Under the pieces are notes generated by a model, which was given only the letters and a program-made list of their open reading frames with translations, was not told the origin of the DNA and searched no databases. A stretch of DNA of 64,000 bases from Methanocella conradii HZ254 (lineage in GTDB: Archaea; Halobacteriota; Methanocellia; Methanocellales; Methanocellaceae). The stretch covers positions 620,001 through 684,000 of the forward strand of contig NC_017034.1 of the NCBI RefSeq assembly GCF_000251105.1, written 5' to 3'. The position numbers were made by a program, and so were the translations under genes. Of the stretch, positions 50,498-58,535 are shown one piece after another (within the stretch, counting starts at the first letter, position 1; each line of letters starts with the position of its first letter).

Positions 50498-51523
50498 ATG
50501 TACGGGGGCGAAAAGGGAGAAGGGCTACCTAACCTGCACGTATCGGACCGGGCGTACTTCATCGGCTCGGCCATGCTCTTAGCCATCGTCATCTTCGGCC
50601 TCGTCCTCGTGACCAGCACCCTAATGGAGAGCGAGTGGACTACCTATGATATGCAGCGGTTCTACGCCATGGCCCAGGTCATCGTGGACGGCGCCACCCC
50701 CTACCTGGACTATCAGGACCCCAAGCCTCCGCTCATCTTCTTCACCCTCGCCGTTCCAACGCTGCTCGGGCAAAAGCTCCTTGGAGGCTTAATTTTGGTA
50801 GGCATAAGTAATTTCGCCAGCGCTTTATTGTTGATGGCGATGGCCTGGAGGCTCTATGGCCGCTTCTCCGGACTGCTCGCCGGCCTCCTCTTCACCCTTA
50901 ACGTGGCCTGGGCGCAGGGATACTTCGTGCTCACCGAGCCCTTCGCCCTAACATTTATACTGCTATCAACTTATGCTCTCATGTTCACAGAAAATAGGTG
51001 GAAATACGTGCTCGCCGGCCTGAGCGCGGGCGTCGGGATAGGGTTCAAGCAGTACGCCCTTTTCCTTATACCTTTGCTGCTCTTCTTCATGTACAGGAGG
51101 GGAGAATTGAAAAAGGCGCCGGAGCTTCTCGTCGGCATCCTGATCCCGCTGGCCATCATTTTCGGCGCCATATTCCTGGCCTACGGGCCTACGGCGGGCG
51201 CCGCCTCGCTCTACTGGAGCTATGGCGTGGCGGGCACCTACCTATCCGAGTCCAACATGGGCGACGTGACGAGCTACAGGGCGACGGACCCCCTCATCCT
51301 CGCCGCCAACATAATCATGGCCGTGACCGTGTTCACATCCCTCCTGCTCTTCGCCGCCGCAAGCGTGGTCAGAGATGGGCATCTCTCCCCCCTTGAAGAG
51401 TACTTCGTCCTCGCCTCTCTGCTCTTCGCTGGCACCATCTTGATAAGGCAGTACCTTCACTACTGGATTTTAGCCCTCCCCTTCCTGGCCCTCCTCTCCA
51501 CCCGCCCCTTCCGCGGGCCTTAA
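50498..51523 (+). CDS. GT-C membrane glycosyltransferase paralogue 3
   Basis: This 341-residue polytopic protein is closer to paralogue 1 than to paralogue 2. TYDMQRFYAMAQVIVDGATP and YLDYQDPKPPLIFFTLAVPT keep the outer-loop motif. YFVLTEPFALTFILLSTYAL, GVGIGFKQYALFLIPLLLFF and LIRQYLHYWILALPFLALLS follow. It lies 3 bases after paralogue 2, so the three form one operon. Its stop overlaps the end of the convergent gene at 51520. Confidence 0.82.
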   Translation: MYGGEKGEGLPNLHVSDRAYFIGSAMLLAIVIFGLVLVTSTLMESEWTTYDMQRFYAMAQVIVDGATPYLDYQDPKPPLIFFTLAVPTLLGQKLLGGLILVGISNFASALLLMAMAWRLYGRFSGLLAGLLFTLNVAWAQGYFVLTEPFALTFILLSTYALMFTENRWKYVLAGLSAGVGIGFKQYALFLIPLLLFFMYRRGELKKAPELLVGILIPLAIIFGAIFLAYGPTAGAASLYWSYGVAGTYLSESNMGDVTSYRATDPLILAANIIMAVTVFTSLLLFAAASVVRDGHLSPLEEYFVLASLLFAGTILIRQYLHYWILALPFLALLSTRPFRGP

Positions 51524-52509
51524 GGCCTCGTCGCCTTATATTCATTGAGAAGGATGGTGGCGGCGTCCGCGCCAGCAGAGCCAAGGCCGGCCAGGTCGAG
51601 GATCGCCTGCTCCATGGAGACCACGGGTATGTCATCTATGGCAAAGGCGTCCATCTCACGGTCCGGGTTATAGATCTGAAAGCTCACCCCGTTCCCCTCA
51701 CCCATGAGGCTCCTCACCATCCGGGCGGCGTTCTCGTCGGCATAGAGCTGGATACATCCGCCGGACGCCACCCCCTCAAGGTAGAGGTCAGCGGCGGTAA
51801 ACAGGGTGCAGGCAGAGTCGGGAATGATGCCCTCCACGTTCGCGTAAAGCTCCCTCAACGCCTCCCGCTCGTCATCGTAGGCGCTCCTGAAGCCCAGCCC
51901 CTTGAGGCTATTAATGGGGCGCTCCCAGGCGACCAGCCGGAACAGGGCGTCCAATCCTGTGACGTGGACTTTACGGCCCTTGCTGGTAAACGCTCCCACC
52001 TCCACCAGCTTCTTCACCACCGAGCGAGTCCAGGGGTAAGACACGCCCGTATTCACCGAAGCCTGGTTTATCGTCGACCCGTCATTCCTCAAGAAGTAGC
52101 ACACAACCTTCCATGAGCCTGGCGAAGATATCTTCACCGGGTCCTTCAAGCGCCTGGCCAGCCCTAGCTTCTGGAAGGACCCGCCGGCCTTGATGAACGC
52201 CGCTTTAGCTTCTGCGGCTATCGAGGGGGCGTAAAGCTTCAGGCACACCTTATTGCCGCTATAGCGCTGTGCCACCATCTTGCCGTAAAGCGCCAGCTTG
52301 AACACGGTCTGCATGGTGGCCCTGGTGAGCTTGATGCCTATGACGTGGACGTTTTTCCCGTCCTCGAGGATGAGGTCATACGAGTCGAAATCGTAGCCGA
52401 GGGCCTCGATGGCCGACCCAGGGTACTCTCTCCTCAGGGCGTCTATTATCGACTGTATCTTGGCGTTTATGGGCTGGTATTTCAGGCTCATTTCGAGGCT
52501 AAATTTCAC
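51520..52509 (-). CDS. hypothetical three-domain protein with winged helix and AbiEi-like C-terminus
   Basis: The N-terminal 130 residues of this 329-residue protein (YPGSAIEALGYDFDSYDLIL; GKNVHVIGIKLTRATMQTVF) resemble a nuclease-like alpha/beta fold. A middle winged helix (VVCYFLRNDGSTINQASVNT; SVVKKLVEVGAFTSKGRKVH) and a C-terminal domain (SACTLFTAADLYLEGVASGG; MDAFAIDDIPVVSMEQAILD; LAGLGSAGADAATILL) follow. The last part is like the AbiEi/type IV antitoxin C-terminal region. The name is tentative. It follows the Zn-ribbon gene by 19 bases and may be the fourth gene of the GTPase operon. Confidence 0.65.
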   Translation of the reverse strand: MKFSLEMSLKYQPINAKIQSIIDALRREYPGSAIEALGYDFDSYDLILEDGKNVHVIGIKLTRATMQTVFKLALYGKMVAQRYSGNKVCLKLYAPSIAAEAKAAFIKAGGSFQKLGLARRLKDPVKISSPGSWKVVCYFLRNDGSTINQASVNTGVSYPWTRSVVKKLVEVGAFTSKGRKVHVTGLDALFRLVAWERPINSLKGLGFRSAYDDEREALRELYANVEGIIPDSACTLFTAADLYLEGVASGGCIQLYADENAARMVRSLMGEGNGVSFQIYNPDREMDAFAIDDIPVVSMEQAILDLAGLGSAGADAATILLNEYKATRP

Positions 52510-52528
52510 CCGTTGGATATAAATATCT

Positions 52529-52933
52529 TTACTTTTTCTTTTTCTTCTCCTTTTTAGGCGCCTTCATGGCTGAGGGAAGGTCCACGATGTAGACTCCTTC
52601 CTCTTTGGACATGACTAATTCCTTCCGGCTTAGCAGCACCGGGAGGTTGATGTCGTACCTGCCCTTCTCGAGGATGCGGACGCTCTCAACGCGATCCTGG
52701 GCCTTGGGGGCCTCCTTTTTCTCCGGGGCCTTTGGCGTCTCCTTTTTCTCCGGGGCCTGCTCTTCCTCCATGGCGGCAAGGGCCACGTACTCGGCAACCG
52801 TGAGCTTCCTCACGTCCTTCCTGGCCGGCCTGATGTACTGAAACTTCTTGCCCCCACACACCGGACACCCCCTGTCGAGGTCGAGCTCGCCGCTCTCCAG
52901 GATATGCTTACACTCCACGCACATGTGCGGCAT
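52529..52933 (-). CDS. Zn-ribbon protein (DUF2072/OapC-like)
   Basis: This 134-residue protein starts with a zinc ribbon (MCVECKHILESGELDLDRGC, PVCGGKKFQYI; CxxC...CxxC). A charged Lys/Pro/Glu-rich linker (residues 60-90) and a short folded C-terminus (ILEKGRYDINLPVLLSRKEL; VYIVDLPSAM) with a poly-Lys tail follow. This family is found throughout Euryarchaeota beside the DUF2073 and Era-like GTPase genes, exactly as here. It has been named origin-associated in comparative work, but the function is unclear. Confidence 0.8.
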   Translation of the reverse strand: MPHMCVECKHILESGELDLDRGCPVCGGKKFQYIRPARKDVRKLTVAEYVALAAMEEEQAPEKKETPKAPEKKEAPKAQDRVESVRILEKGRYDINLPVLLSRKELVMSKEEGVYIVDLPSAMKAPKKEKKKKK

Positions 52934-52941
52934 TTACACCC

Positions 52942-53280
52942 TCACGAGATTATGGCCTCTATTACGTCCCTCTCCCTCTTTACCGTTTTCATGCGGTCCG
53001 CCGGGCCGATGACCGTCAGCCGGTTGCCATCGCGCCTCAGGATGCTCCAGGGCGACGGGCTACGCGGATAGCTCTGTATCTCGATGCCATAAAACTGGGA
53101 ATCCCTTATCTTCAGCATCGTGTGCTCGATGAGCTGCGCCTCCTCGCGTGGGTCGAGGCCCTTCTCAAGTATGACTATCCGCCCTTTAGAAACGTCATCA
53201 AGGATCAGGCGTATCTTATCCATCGTGCTCATCGACTGCAGCTTATTGGCGGATATCATGTTTATTTGGACGTCTCCCAT
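52942..53280 (-). CDS. DUF2073 family protein (OapB-like)
   Basis: This 112-residue protein, INMISANKLQSMSTMDKIRL, ILEKGLDPREEAQLIEHTML and PWSILRRDGNRLTVIGPADR, is typical of DUF2073. The protein is small and alpha/beta, without catalytic motifs. It is one base from the Era-like GTPase upstream and 8 bases from the Zn-ribbon gene downstream. The fixed three-gene set in archaea suggests one complex, perhaps binding RNA or DNA under GTP control. Confidence 0.82.
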   Translation of the reverse strand: MGDVQINMISANKLQSMSTMDKIRLILDDVSKGRIVILEKGLDPREEAQLIEHTMLKIRDSQFYGIEIQSYPRSPSPWSILRRDGNRLTVIGPADRMKTVKRERDVIEAIIS

Positions 53281-53281
53281 G

Positions 53282-53917
53282 TCAACCGAACCTGCTGGCT
53301 ATAGTCTCATACAACAGCTCCATGTTCTTCCCCTTCAGCGCCGATATGGGCACGACCGTGTGCTGTGGGAAAGCGCCCTTGATGCGCTCCGCGGACGCCC
53401 CGGGCAGGTCCATCTTGTTGGCAACTATCAGCATTGGCAGGCGCCGCGCCTCCATGTTGCCCACCACGGTTACGTTGACCTGCGTGTACGGGTCCTCGGT
53501 CGAGTCCATGACCAGGAGCACGCCGTCGAGGTTGTCCATCCACTTTATGGCCTCTATGACGCCCTCGGTGGCCTCTTTCGCCCGCCTCTTGGCCTCATCC
53601 TCCGCAAGGCCGTAGGACATGAAGTCGTGAAAGTCGATCTTCGTGGCCAGGCCAGGCGTGTCCACGATGTCCAGCGTCACGGAGTAGCCGTCGCCCTTTA
53701 TTGTCACGCCCTCACGCCTGCGCACCCGCCGCGTCTCGTGCGGGATGCTGGACACGGCCCCGATCGTCTCCCCGGTGAAGTCCATCAATATCCTGTTCGC
53801 CAGCGTGGTCTTGCCCGCGTTAGGAGGCCCGTATATGCCGATGCGTGAGGCCTTCCTCTTGAAGACCCGCCCAAGCCAGCCTGATAGGCTCTCCTTAAGC
53901 TCAGCTAACAATGCCAT
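53282..53917 (-). CDS. Era-like small GTPase (archaeal)
   Basis: This 211-residue P-loop GTPase has G1 IGIYGPPNAGKTTLANRILM at residue about 27-45, G3 LDIVDTPGLATKI, and G4 IVANKMDLPGAS. SALKGKNMELL is the G5-like region. It belongs to the TRAFAC class near Era/Der but without a KH domain. It leads the operon with DUF2073 and the Zn-ribbon gene, probably forming one module. Confidence 0.88.
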   Translation of the reverse strand: MALLAELKESLSGWLGRVFKRKASRIGIYGPPNAGKTTLANRILMDFTGETIGAVSSIPHETRRVRRREGVTIKGDGYSVTLDIVDTPGLATKIDFHDFMSYGLAEDEAKRRAKEATEGVIEAIKWMDNLDGVLLVMDSTEDPYTQVNVTVVGNMEARRLPMLIVANKMDLPGASAERIKGAFPQHTVVPISALKGKNMELLYETIASRFG

Positions 53918-54041
53918 CCTGTTCCCCTACTAGTATAAAATAACGTGTCATAACTATATTAAGCATATGCTCAAAAGTGAAAATATGGATAATATTAATA
54001 TGATTATATTACATAGATGATTTATAGTAGAGGGCGTATAA

Positions 54042-54632
54042 ATGGAGACTGACCTATCGGTGAGCGACGTCATGTCGCGCAGGCTAATCACGGCCGACGT
54101 ATCGGAAACTGCTGACAGGCTGGGCAGGATCATGGCCGATGCCGGGGTGGGTTGTATCATTATTACGAAGGAGGGGCATCCGATAGGCATAGTCACCGAG
54201 CGCGACCTCGTGGTGAAGATCATTTCTAAGAACAGGCAGCCGTCGAAGGTGAAGGCACAGGACATCATGTCCACCCCGCTGATAACCATACCCCCGGATA
54301 AAAGCGTAGAGCTCGCATCGCGGGAGATGGCCCGCCGAAGGATCAGAAGGCTTCCGGTCGTCCAGGATAGAAAGCTCATCGGGATGGTCTCAGACTCAGA
54401 CCTCATCCTGGTCTCGTCGGAGCTCGGCGAAATCTTAAGAGACATCATAAGGCAGAACAACCCGGAGGGTGAGTTTGCCGTGGAGTCCGAGTGGGAGGCC
54501 GAGGAGAAGACCCCCACAGTGTTCGTCCAGGGCATATGCGAGGTGTGCGGGAACCTGGCAGAATCGCTGGAGTACATCGACGGGGCTTACGTGTGCACGA
54601 GATGCAGGGAAGAGCTCCCGCTCTACCAGTAG
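54042..54632 (+). CDS. CBS-pair protein with C-terminal zinc ribbon
   Basis: This 196-residue protein has two CBS domains (residues about 8-62, VMSRRLITADVSETADRLGR; and 73-126, DIMSTPLITIPPDKSVELAS). A C-terminal zinc ribbon (ICEVCGNLAESLEYIDGAYV, CTRCREELPLYQ; CxxC...CxxC) follows. CBS pairs bind adenosyl ligands such as AMP, ATP or SAM and act as energy or ligand sensors. It is the first gene of a five-gene CBS operon; the next gene starts 11 bases after its stop. Confidence 0.88.
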   Translation: METDLSVSDVMSRRLITADVSETADRLGRIMADAGVGCIIITKEGHPIGIVTERDLVVKIISKNRQPSKVKAQDIMSTPLITIPPDKSVELASREMARRRIRRLPVVQDRKLIGMVSDSDLILVSSELGEILRDIIRQNNPEGEFAVESEWEAEEKTPTVFVQGICEVCGNLAESLEYIDGAYVCTRCREELPLYQ

Positions 54633-54643
54633 GAGGCGGAGGG

Positions 54644-55429
54644 GTGAAAGTCGGCGATATAATGTCAACAAATCCTCAGTATATTGGGCCTGACGAGTTC
54701 GTCACCCATGCCAGGGAGATCATGAGGGAGTACAACTATGAGAGCCTGCCAGTGGTGGAGAATGGCAGGGTGGTCGGCATGGTCACGCTGCAGGACATCA
54801 TCAACGTGACCTCGACGAGGTCTGACGTGACCGTGACGGGCTACATGCGGCTCACGGTTCCGGCTTTGTCTCCCGAGACCGGGCTTGCTAAGGCCGCGTC
54901 CGTGATAATCGGCACTGACGAGGGGCGGGTGCCCGTGGTCGATGGCAACGGGAGGCTCGTCGGCATGCTCAGCGTCAAGGACATCTTCAAGGGGCTCTCC
55001 GAGCTGGAGCTGGAGGACGTCTCGGTGGGCAGCCTTATGACGAGGGAAGTGGTGGTCTGCAGGCCGGAGGACAGCGTGTCAAAGGCGTGGCTCAACATGA
55101 TCAATTACGGCCTCACGGGCTTCCCGGTGGTCGGCCCGAAAGGCGAGGTCATCGGCATGATCACGAGGGAGGACGTACTAAAGAGGGGATATGCCCGCAT
55201 CGAGCGGGAGAGCGATGGCAGGCGGACGCCCACGACAGTGCAGAAGATAATGTCCACGCCGGCCATCACCGTTAAAGAGGACGATTCGGTGAAGAAGGCG
55301 GCGAAGATTTTCATGGAGCGGGACATCGGGAGGGTCCCGGTGGTCAAGGATGGCAGGCTAGCCGGCATAATTGACAGGTATGACGTGATTCGGACCTGCA
55401 GGGCGCTGCAGGGGGTGGCCACAGGATGA
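54644..55429 (+). CDS. four-CBS-domain protein
   Basis: This 261-residue protein consists of four CBS domains: VGDIMSTNPQYIGPDEFVTH, VTGYMRLTVPALSPETGLAK, VGSLMTREVVVCRPEDSVSK, and VQKIMSTPAITVKEDDSVKK. Each repeats the pattern V-DIM-V-P-SV-A-MI-G-LPVV-G-LVGMIT-D. The start is GTG 54644, preceded by a strong AGGAGGCGGAGG. The frame continues far upstream in the previous gene, which misleads automatic calls. The stop overlaps the next start as ATGA. Confidence 0.87.
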   Translation: MKVGDIMSTNPQYIGPDEFVTHAREIMREYNYESLPVVENGRVVGMVTLQDIINVTSTRSDVTVTGYMRLTVPALSPETGLAKAASVIIGTDEGRVPVVDGNGRLVGMLSVKDIFKGLSELELEDVSVGSLMTREVVVCRPEDSVSKAWLNMINYGLTGFPVVGPKGEVIGMITREDVLKRGYARIERESDGRRTPTTVQKIMSTPAITVKEDDSVKKAAKIFMERDIGRVPVVKDGRLAGIIDRYDVIRTCRALQGVATG

Positions 55430-56403
55430 GCAGGGAGGGCATAAAGGAGTTCGGCGAGAACAGGCGAGAGCGCAGGGTTAATACTGGAAAGTTCGAGCAC
55501 GACCTCCGGGAGAGCCAGACCACTAAGGACTTGAACTTCAAGCAACGCCTGGCGGAGCGCGAGGGCGGCGTCATGGCTGTGGCCGTGAGGGACGTGGTCA
55601 CGGTGCCGCCGACTACCACTATAATGGGGGCGGCCAGGACCATGGTGGGGTACGGGTACAGGCGGCTGCCGGTTGCGGACGCCGGCACGAAGAGGATAAA
55701 GGGCATCTGCACGGCTGTAGACATCATCAATTTCCTGGGAGGCGGTGAGAAGCGGAAGATCATCGACCGGGTATACGATGGCAACATGATCGTGGCGATT
55801 AACGGCCCCATCACCGAGATAATGGAGAGCGAAGTGGTCACGATAGGCGACGGCGCCTCGCTGGAGGAAGCGGTCAAGACGATGATAGAGAAGTCAGTGG
55901 GCGGGGTGCCCATAATAGGCCATGAGGGCGTCATCGTGGGGATAATCACCGAGCGAGACATCGTGAGGCTTATGGGCGACCTGGTTTCCGGCAGGAAGGT
56001 CGGGGATATAATGAGCACCCGTGTCACGACGGCGCCGCCGGACATGCCCATCGAGGCGGCGGCGAAGGCCATGATATCGAGCGGCTTCAGGAGGCTGCCC
56101 GTGGTGGCCGACAGCTACGTCTGCGGTATAATAACGGCCACGGATATAATGCGGTACCTGGGGAAGGGAGAGGCGTTCAAGAAGCTGGTCACGGGCCACG
56201 TCGACGAGGCATTATCTGCCCCCATAGGCAGCATAATGAAGGGAGAGATAGTCACCGTCGGGCCTGACCAGGACCTGGGCGAGACGGCGCGCATCATGCG
56301 CCAGAATAAGATAGGGTCGCTTCCTGTGATAAGGGATAACGAGCTCGTGGGAATCATCACAGAGCGAGACATACTCGTATCGATGAAAGGGGCGGTGAGA
56401 TGA
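55426..56403 (+). CDS. four-CBS-domain protein with charged N-terminus
   Basis: The N-terminal 45 residues of this 325-residue protein (IKEFGENRRERRVNTGKFEH; DLRESQTTKDLNFKQRLAER) are highly charged and may bind a partner or nucleic acid. Four CBS domains follow, with VAVRDVVTVPPTTTIMGAAR, ITEIMESEVVTIGDGASLEE, VGDIMSTRVTTAPPDMPIEA and IGSIMKGEIVTVGPDQDLGE as their beginnings. It overlaps both neighbours by four bases (ATGA). Confidence 0.87.
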   Translation: MSREGIKEFGENRRERRVNTGKFEHDLRESQTTKDLNFKQRLAEREGGVMAVAVRDVVTVPPTTTIMGAARTMVGYGYRRLPVADAGTKRIKGICTAVDIINFLGGGEKRKIIDRVYDGNMIVAINGPITEIMESEVVTIGDGASLEEAVKTMIEKSVGGVPIIGHEGVIVGIITERDIVRLMGDLVSGRKVGDIMSTRVTTAPPDMPIEAAAKAMISSGFRRLPVVADSYVCGIITATDIMRYLGKGEAFKKLVTGHVDEALSAPIGSIMKGEIVTVGPDQDLGETARIMRQNKIGSLPVIRDNELVGIITERDILVSMKGAVR

Positions 56404-57245
56404 CCGGGGCCAGCGAGATAATGAGCGCGCCAGTGTACGCGGTCAGCCCTAAGGACAACGTGGCAAGGGCCAGGAACCTGATGTTGAGGTACGGGGTATC
56501 CCGCCTCGTGGTGGCGGAAGGGGACGACTTGAAGGGCATAGTCACGAAAAAGGACATCGGAAAGCGGCTCAGCCAGGCGGAGCCGCAGTGGCGAAGGCGC
56601 CCCATCGACCAGATACCGGTGGACATCGTGGCGACCCACAAAGTGATAACGGCTAAGCCGGACGCCCCGGTACATGACGTCGCCTCCACGATGCTGAGCC
56701 ATGGCATATCCGGCATCGTAGTCTACGATAAGGGCATCCTCGGCATTGTGACCAAGCACGACATGGTGAAGTACTTCACTCTCGTCGGATGTCCTCTCAG
56801 GGTGGGTGACATGATGTCGGAGAAGGTGGTCACCGTGAGCAGGCATCATACTATCAACAGCGTCATCGAAATCATGGAAGAGAATGGCGTCGACCGGGTC
56901 ATTGTCAGGAATGGGGGGCCTCTAACGGCTTACGTGGGCATGATTACCCTCGATGACCTGGGCTTCGCCAGCATGGATTTCCGGGATGTGAAGCCCATAA
57001 AGGAGGCGCACAGGGCGGTTCGCGCTGGCCCCAAGAAGCTCAGGGGCGTGAGGGAGGCGATGATGGTCGCCGAGGACGTGATGAGCGTGCCGCTGGTGTC
57101 AGTAGACAAGAACGCCATGGCGGTGGAGGCGGCGAAGACGATGCTGGAGCATAACTATGACATGCTTCCCGTCATCGACGGCGAGCTGCTGGGCGAGTTC
57201 AGCGTGGAAAGCATCATTAGATGGCTGTCGGAGGCCCTTGAATGA
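56400..57245 (+). CDS. four-CBS-domain protein
   Basis: This 281-residue protein consists of four CBS units: SEIMSAPVYAVSPKDNVARA; VDIVATHKVITAKPDAPVHD; VGDMMSEKVVTVSRHHTINS; and AEDVMSVPLVSVDKNAMAVE. The segment between domains 3 and 4 (DVKPIKEAHRAVRAGPKKLR) is basic and longer than in the sister proteins. It overlaps the genes before and after by ATGA. It is probably co-translated and co-assembled with its neighbours. Confidence 0.86.
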   Translation: MTGASEIMSAPVYAVSPKDNVARARNLMLRYGVSRLVVAEGDDLKGIVTKKDIGKRLSQAEPQWRRRPIDQIPVDIVATHKVITAKPDAPVHDVASTMLSHGISGIVVYDKGILGIVTKHDMVKYFTLVGCPLRVGDMMSEKVVTVSRHHTINSVIEIMEENGVDRVIVRNGGPLTAYVGMITLDDLGFASMDFRDVKPIKEAHRAVRAGPKKLRGVREAMMVAEDVMSVPLVSVDKNAMAVEAAKTMLEHNYDMLPVIDGELLGEFSVESIIRWLSEALE

Positions 57246-58003
57246 AGGTGAAGGATATAATGTCTAAGGCGCGCGTAGTGGACAAGTCAGCGCGCATATC
57301 CGATGCCCTCGACCTCATGGAAAAGTACCACTGCCGGCGCCTCGTGGTGAAGAACAGGGATGGTGTGCAGGGCATCGTCACGCTGCGGAGCATCTGCGGC
57401 GCCCTGGGGTCCAGGCGGAAGTATAACCATCCCCCGTCACTTTTCCACGTGGCGGACGCGCTGAGCGACGACTACGCCATCGTGGGGCCGGAGGAAGACG
57501 CGGGCAAGGCCCTGGAAGCCCTGAAGGGCGTGGGCTGCGTCATCGTGGTGGATAATAACGTGGCAGGCCAGGTCACCGCTAAAGAGGTGCTGGCGCATTT
57601 CGTCCCTGAGGGCGCCGTGGGCGTCATCATGAAGTCCCCCATCGTTGCTCCGCCCGACGCCAGGGTCTCACACATAAGGAAGCTTATGATGGAAAAAGGG
57701 GTAAGCCGCGTGCCCATCATGGACGGGGACGCTCTCGTGGGCATGGTTTCCGAGACCGACGTGGCGAACGCGATGCGCTCCATCAAGAAGCACTCCCCCC
57801 AGAGCCGGCAGGATAATAACGTTGAGCTTTTAATCGCCATGGACATCATGCGCACCAACGTGATCACGGCCACGCCTGAGACGTCTCTAAAGGATGCGGC
57901 GAAGCTCATGGTCGATAAGGATATTGGCGCCCTCCCGGTCCTCGATGGGCAGGGCCGCCTGGTGGGGATCATCACTAGAAGGGACATCGTTCGGGCGTTT
58001 TAG
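57242..58003 (+). CDS. four-CBS-domain protein, last of the operon
   Basis: This 253-residue protein opens with VKDIMSKARVVDKSARISDA, followed by a degenerate second CBS (FHVADALSDDYAIVGPEEDA), a third (VGVIMKSPIVAPPDARVSHI) and a fourth (AMDIMRTNVITATPETSLKD). The stop codon TAG lies inside TTTTAG, and an IS200/IS605 element begins immediately afterwards. The five-gene cluster holds about 18 CBS domains with no catalytic domain. Confidence 0.86.
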   Translation: MKVKDIMSKARVVDKSARISDALDLMEKYHCRRLVVKNRDGVQGIVTLRSICGALGSRRKYNHPPSLFHVADALSDDYAIVGPEEDAGKALEALKGVGCVIVVDNNVAGQVTAKEVLAHFVPEGAVGVIMKSPIVAPPDARVSHIRKLMMEKGVSRVPIMDGDALVGMVSETDVANAMRSIKKHSPQSRQDNNVELLIAMDIMRTNVITATPETSLKDAAKLMVDKDIGALPVLDGQGRLVGIITRRDIVRAF

Positions 58004-58100
58004 GACTGTGGGGCCGTGGGGCGGAGAATTCCTATCATTTCAATGGTGGGATGAATCCGCCCCTTGAGTCTTCTGCGGGCAACCGTAAACCTTAATACAT

Positions 58101-58535
58101 ATGTATACCATGTGTATGGTAATGAAGCAGGAACACTGGATAAGCGCACGAGGATGTGTCTACAACATCAACTATCATATGGTGTGGAGTACGAAATACC
58201 GGCGCAAGGTTCTCGATGGTGCAGTACGCGACCGGCTCATTAAGCTCCACGAGGAGATAGCCAAGGAGAAAGGCATCATACTACAGGGGCAGGAAGTCAT
58301 GCCCGACCATGTGCACCTAATCATCACCGCTCATCCCAAGTACCCCCCTGCAACCATCGTCAAGATATTCAAGGGCATCACCGCCAAGGTACTCTTCGAG
58401 GAGCACCAGGAATTGCGGACGAAGTTGCACCGCGGCCACCTGTGGAACCCATCGTACTACTGCGGCACCATGGGCGACGTGACCGAGGATGTCATAGAGC
58501 GGTACGTGGAAATGCAGAAGACAAAGGGACTGTGA
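58101..58535 (+). CDS. tnpA: IS200/IS605 TnpA Y1 transposase
   Basis: This 144-residue single-strand transposase of the HUH class moves the element as circular ssDNA. The HUH motif is MPDHVHLIITAHPKY (His-Val-His) at residues about 74-76. The catalytic Tyr is in VIERYVEMQKTKGL near residue 135. INYHMVWSTKYRRKVLDGAV is the usual N-terminal segment. Several start codons are in frame (58101, MYTMCMVMKQEHW). The TGA stop shares a base with the ATG of tnpB. Confidence 0.92.
   Translation: MYTMCMVMKQEHWISARGCVYNINYHMVWSTKYRRKVLDGAVRDRLIKLHEEIAKEKGIILQGQEVMPDHVHLIITAHPKYPPATIVKIFKGITAKVLFEEHQELRTKLHRGHLWNPSYYCGTMGDVTEDVIERYVEMQKTKGL

Noticed and set aside
53120..53848. 242-residue plus-strand frame over DUF2073 and the GTPase
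   Set aside because: Antisense shadow; the GTPase motifs lie on the minus strand.
55344..56072. Minus-strand frames of 150-240 residues across the CBS genes
   Set aside because: Antisense of repeated CBS coding; low complexity Ser/Thr/Ile composition.
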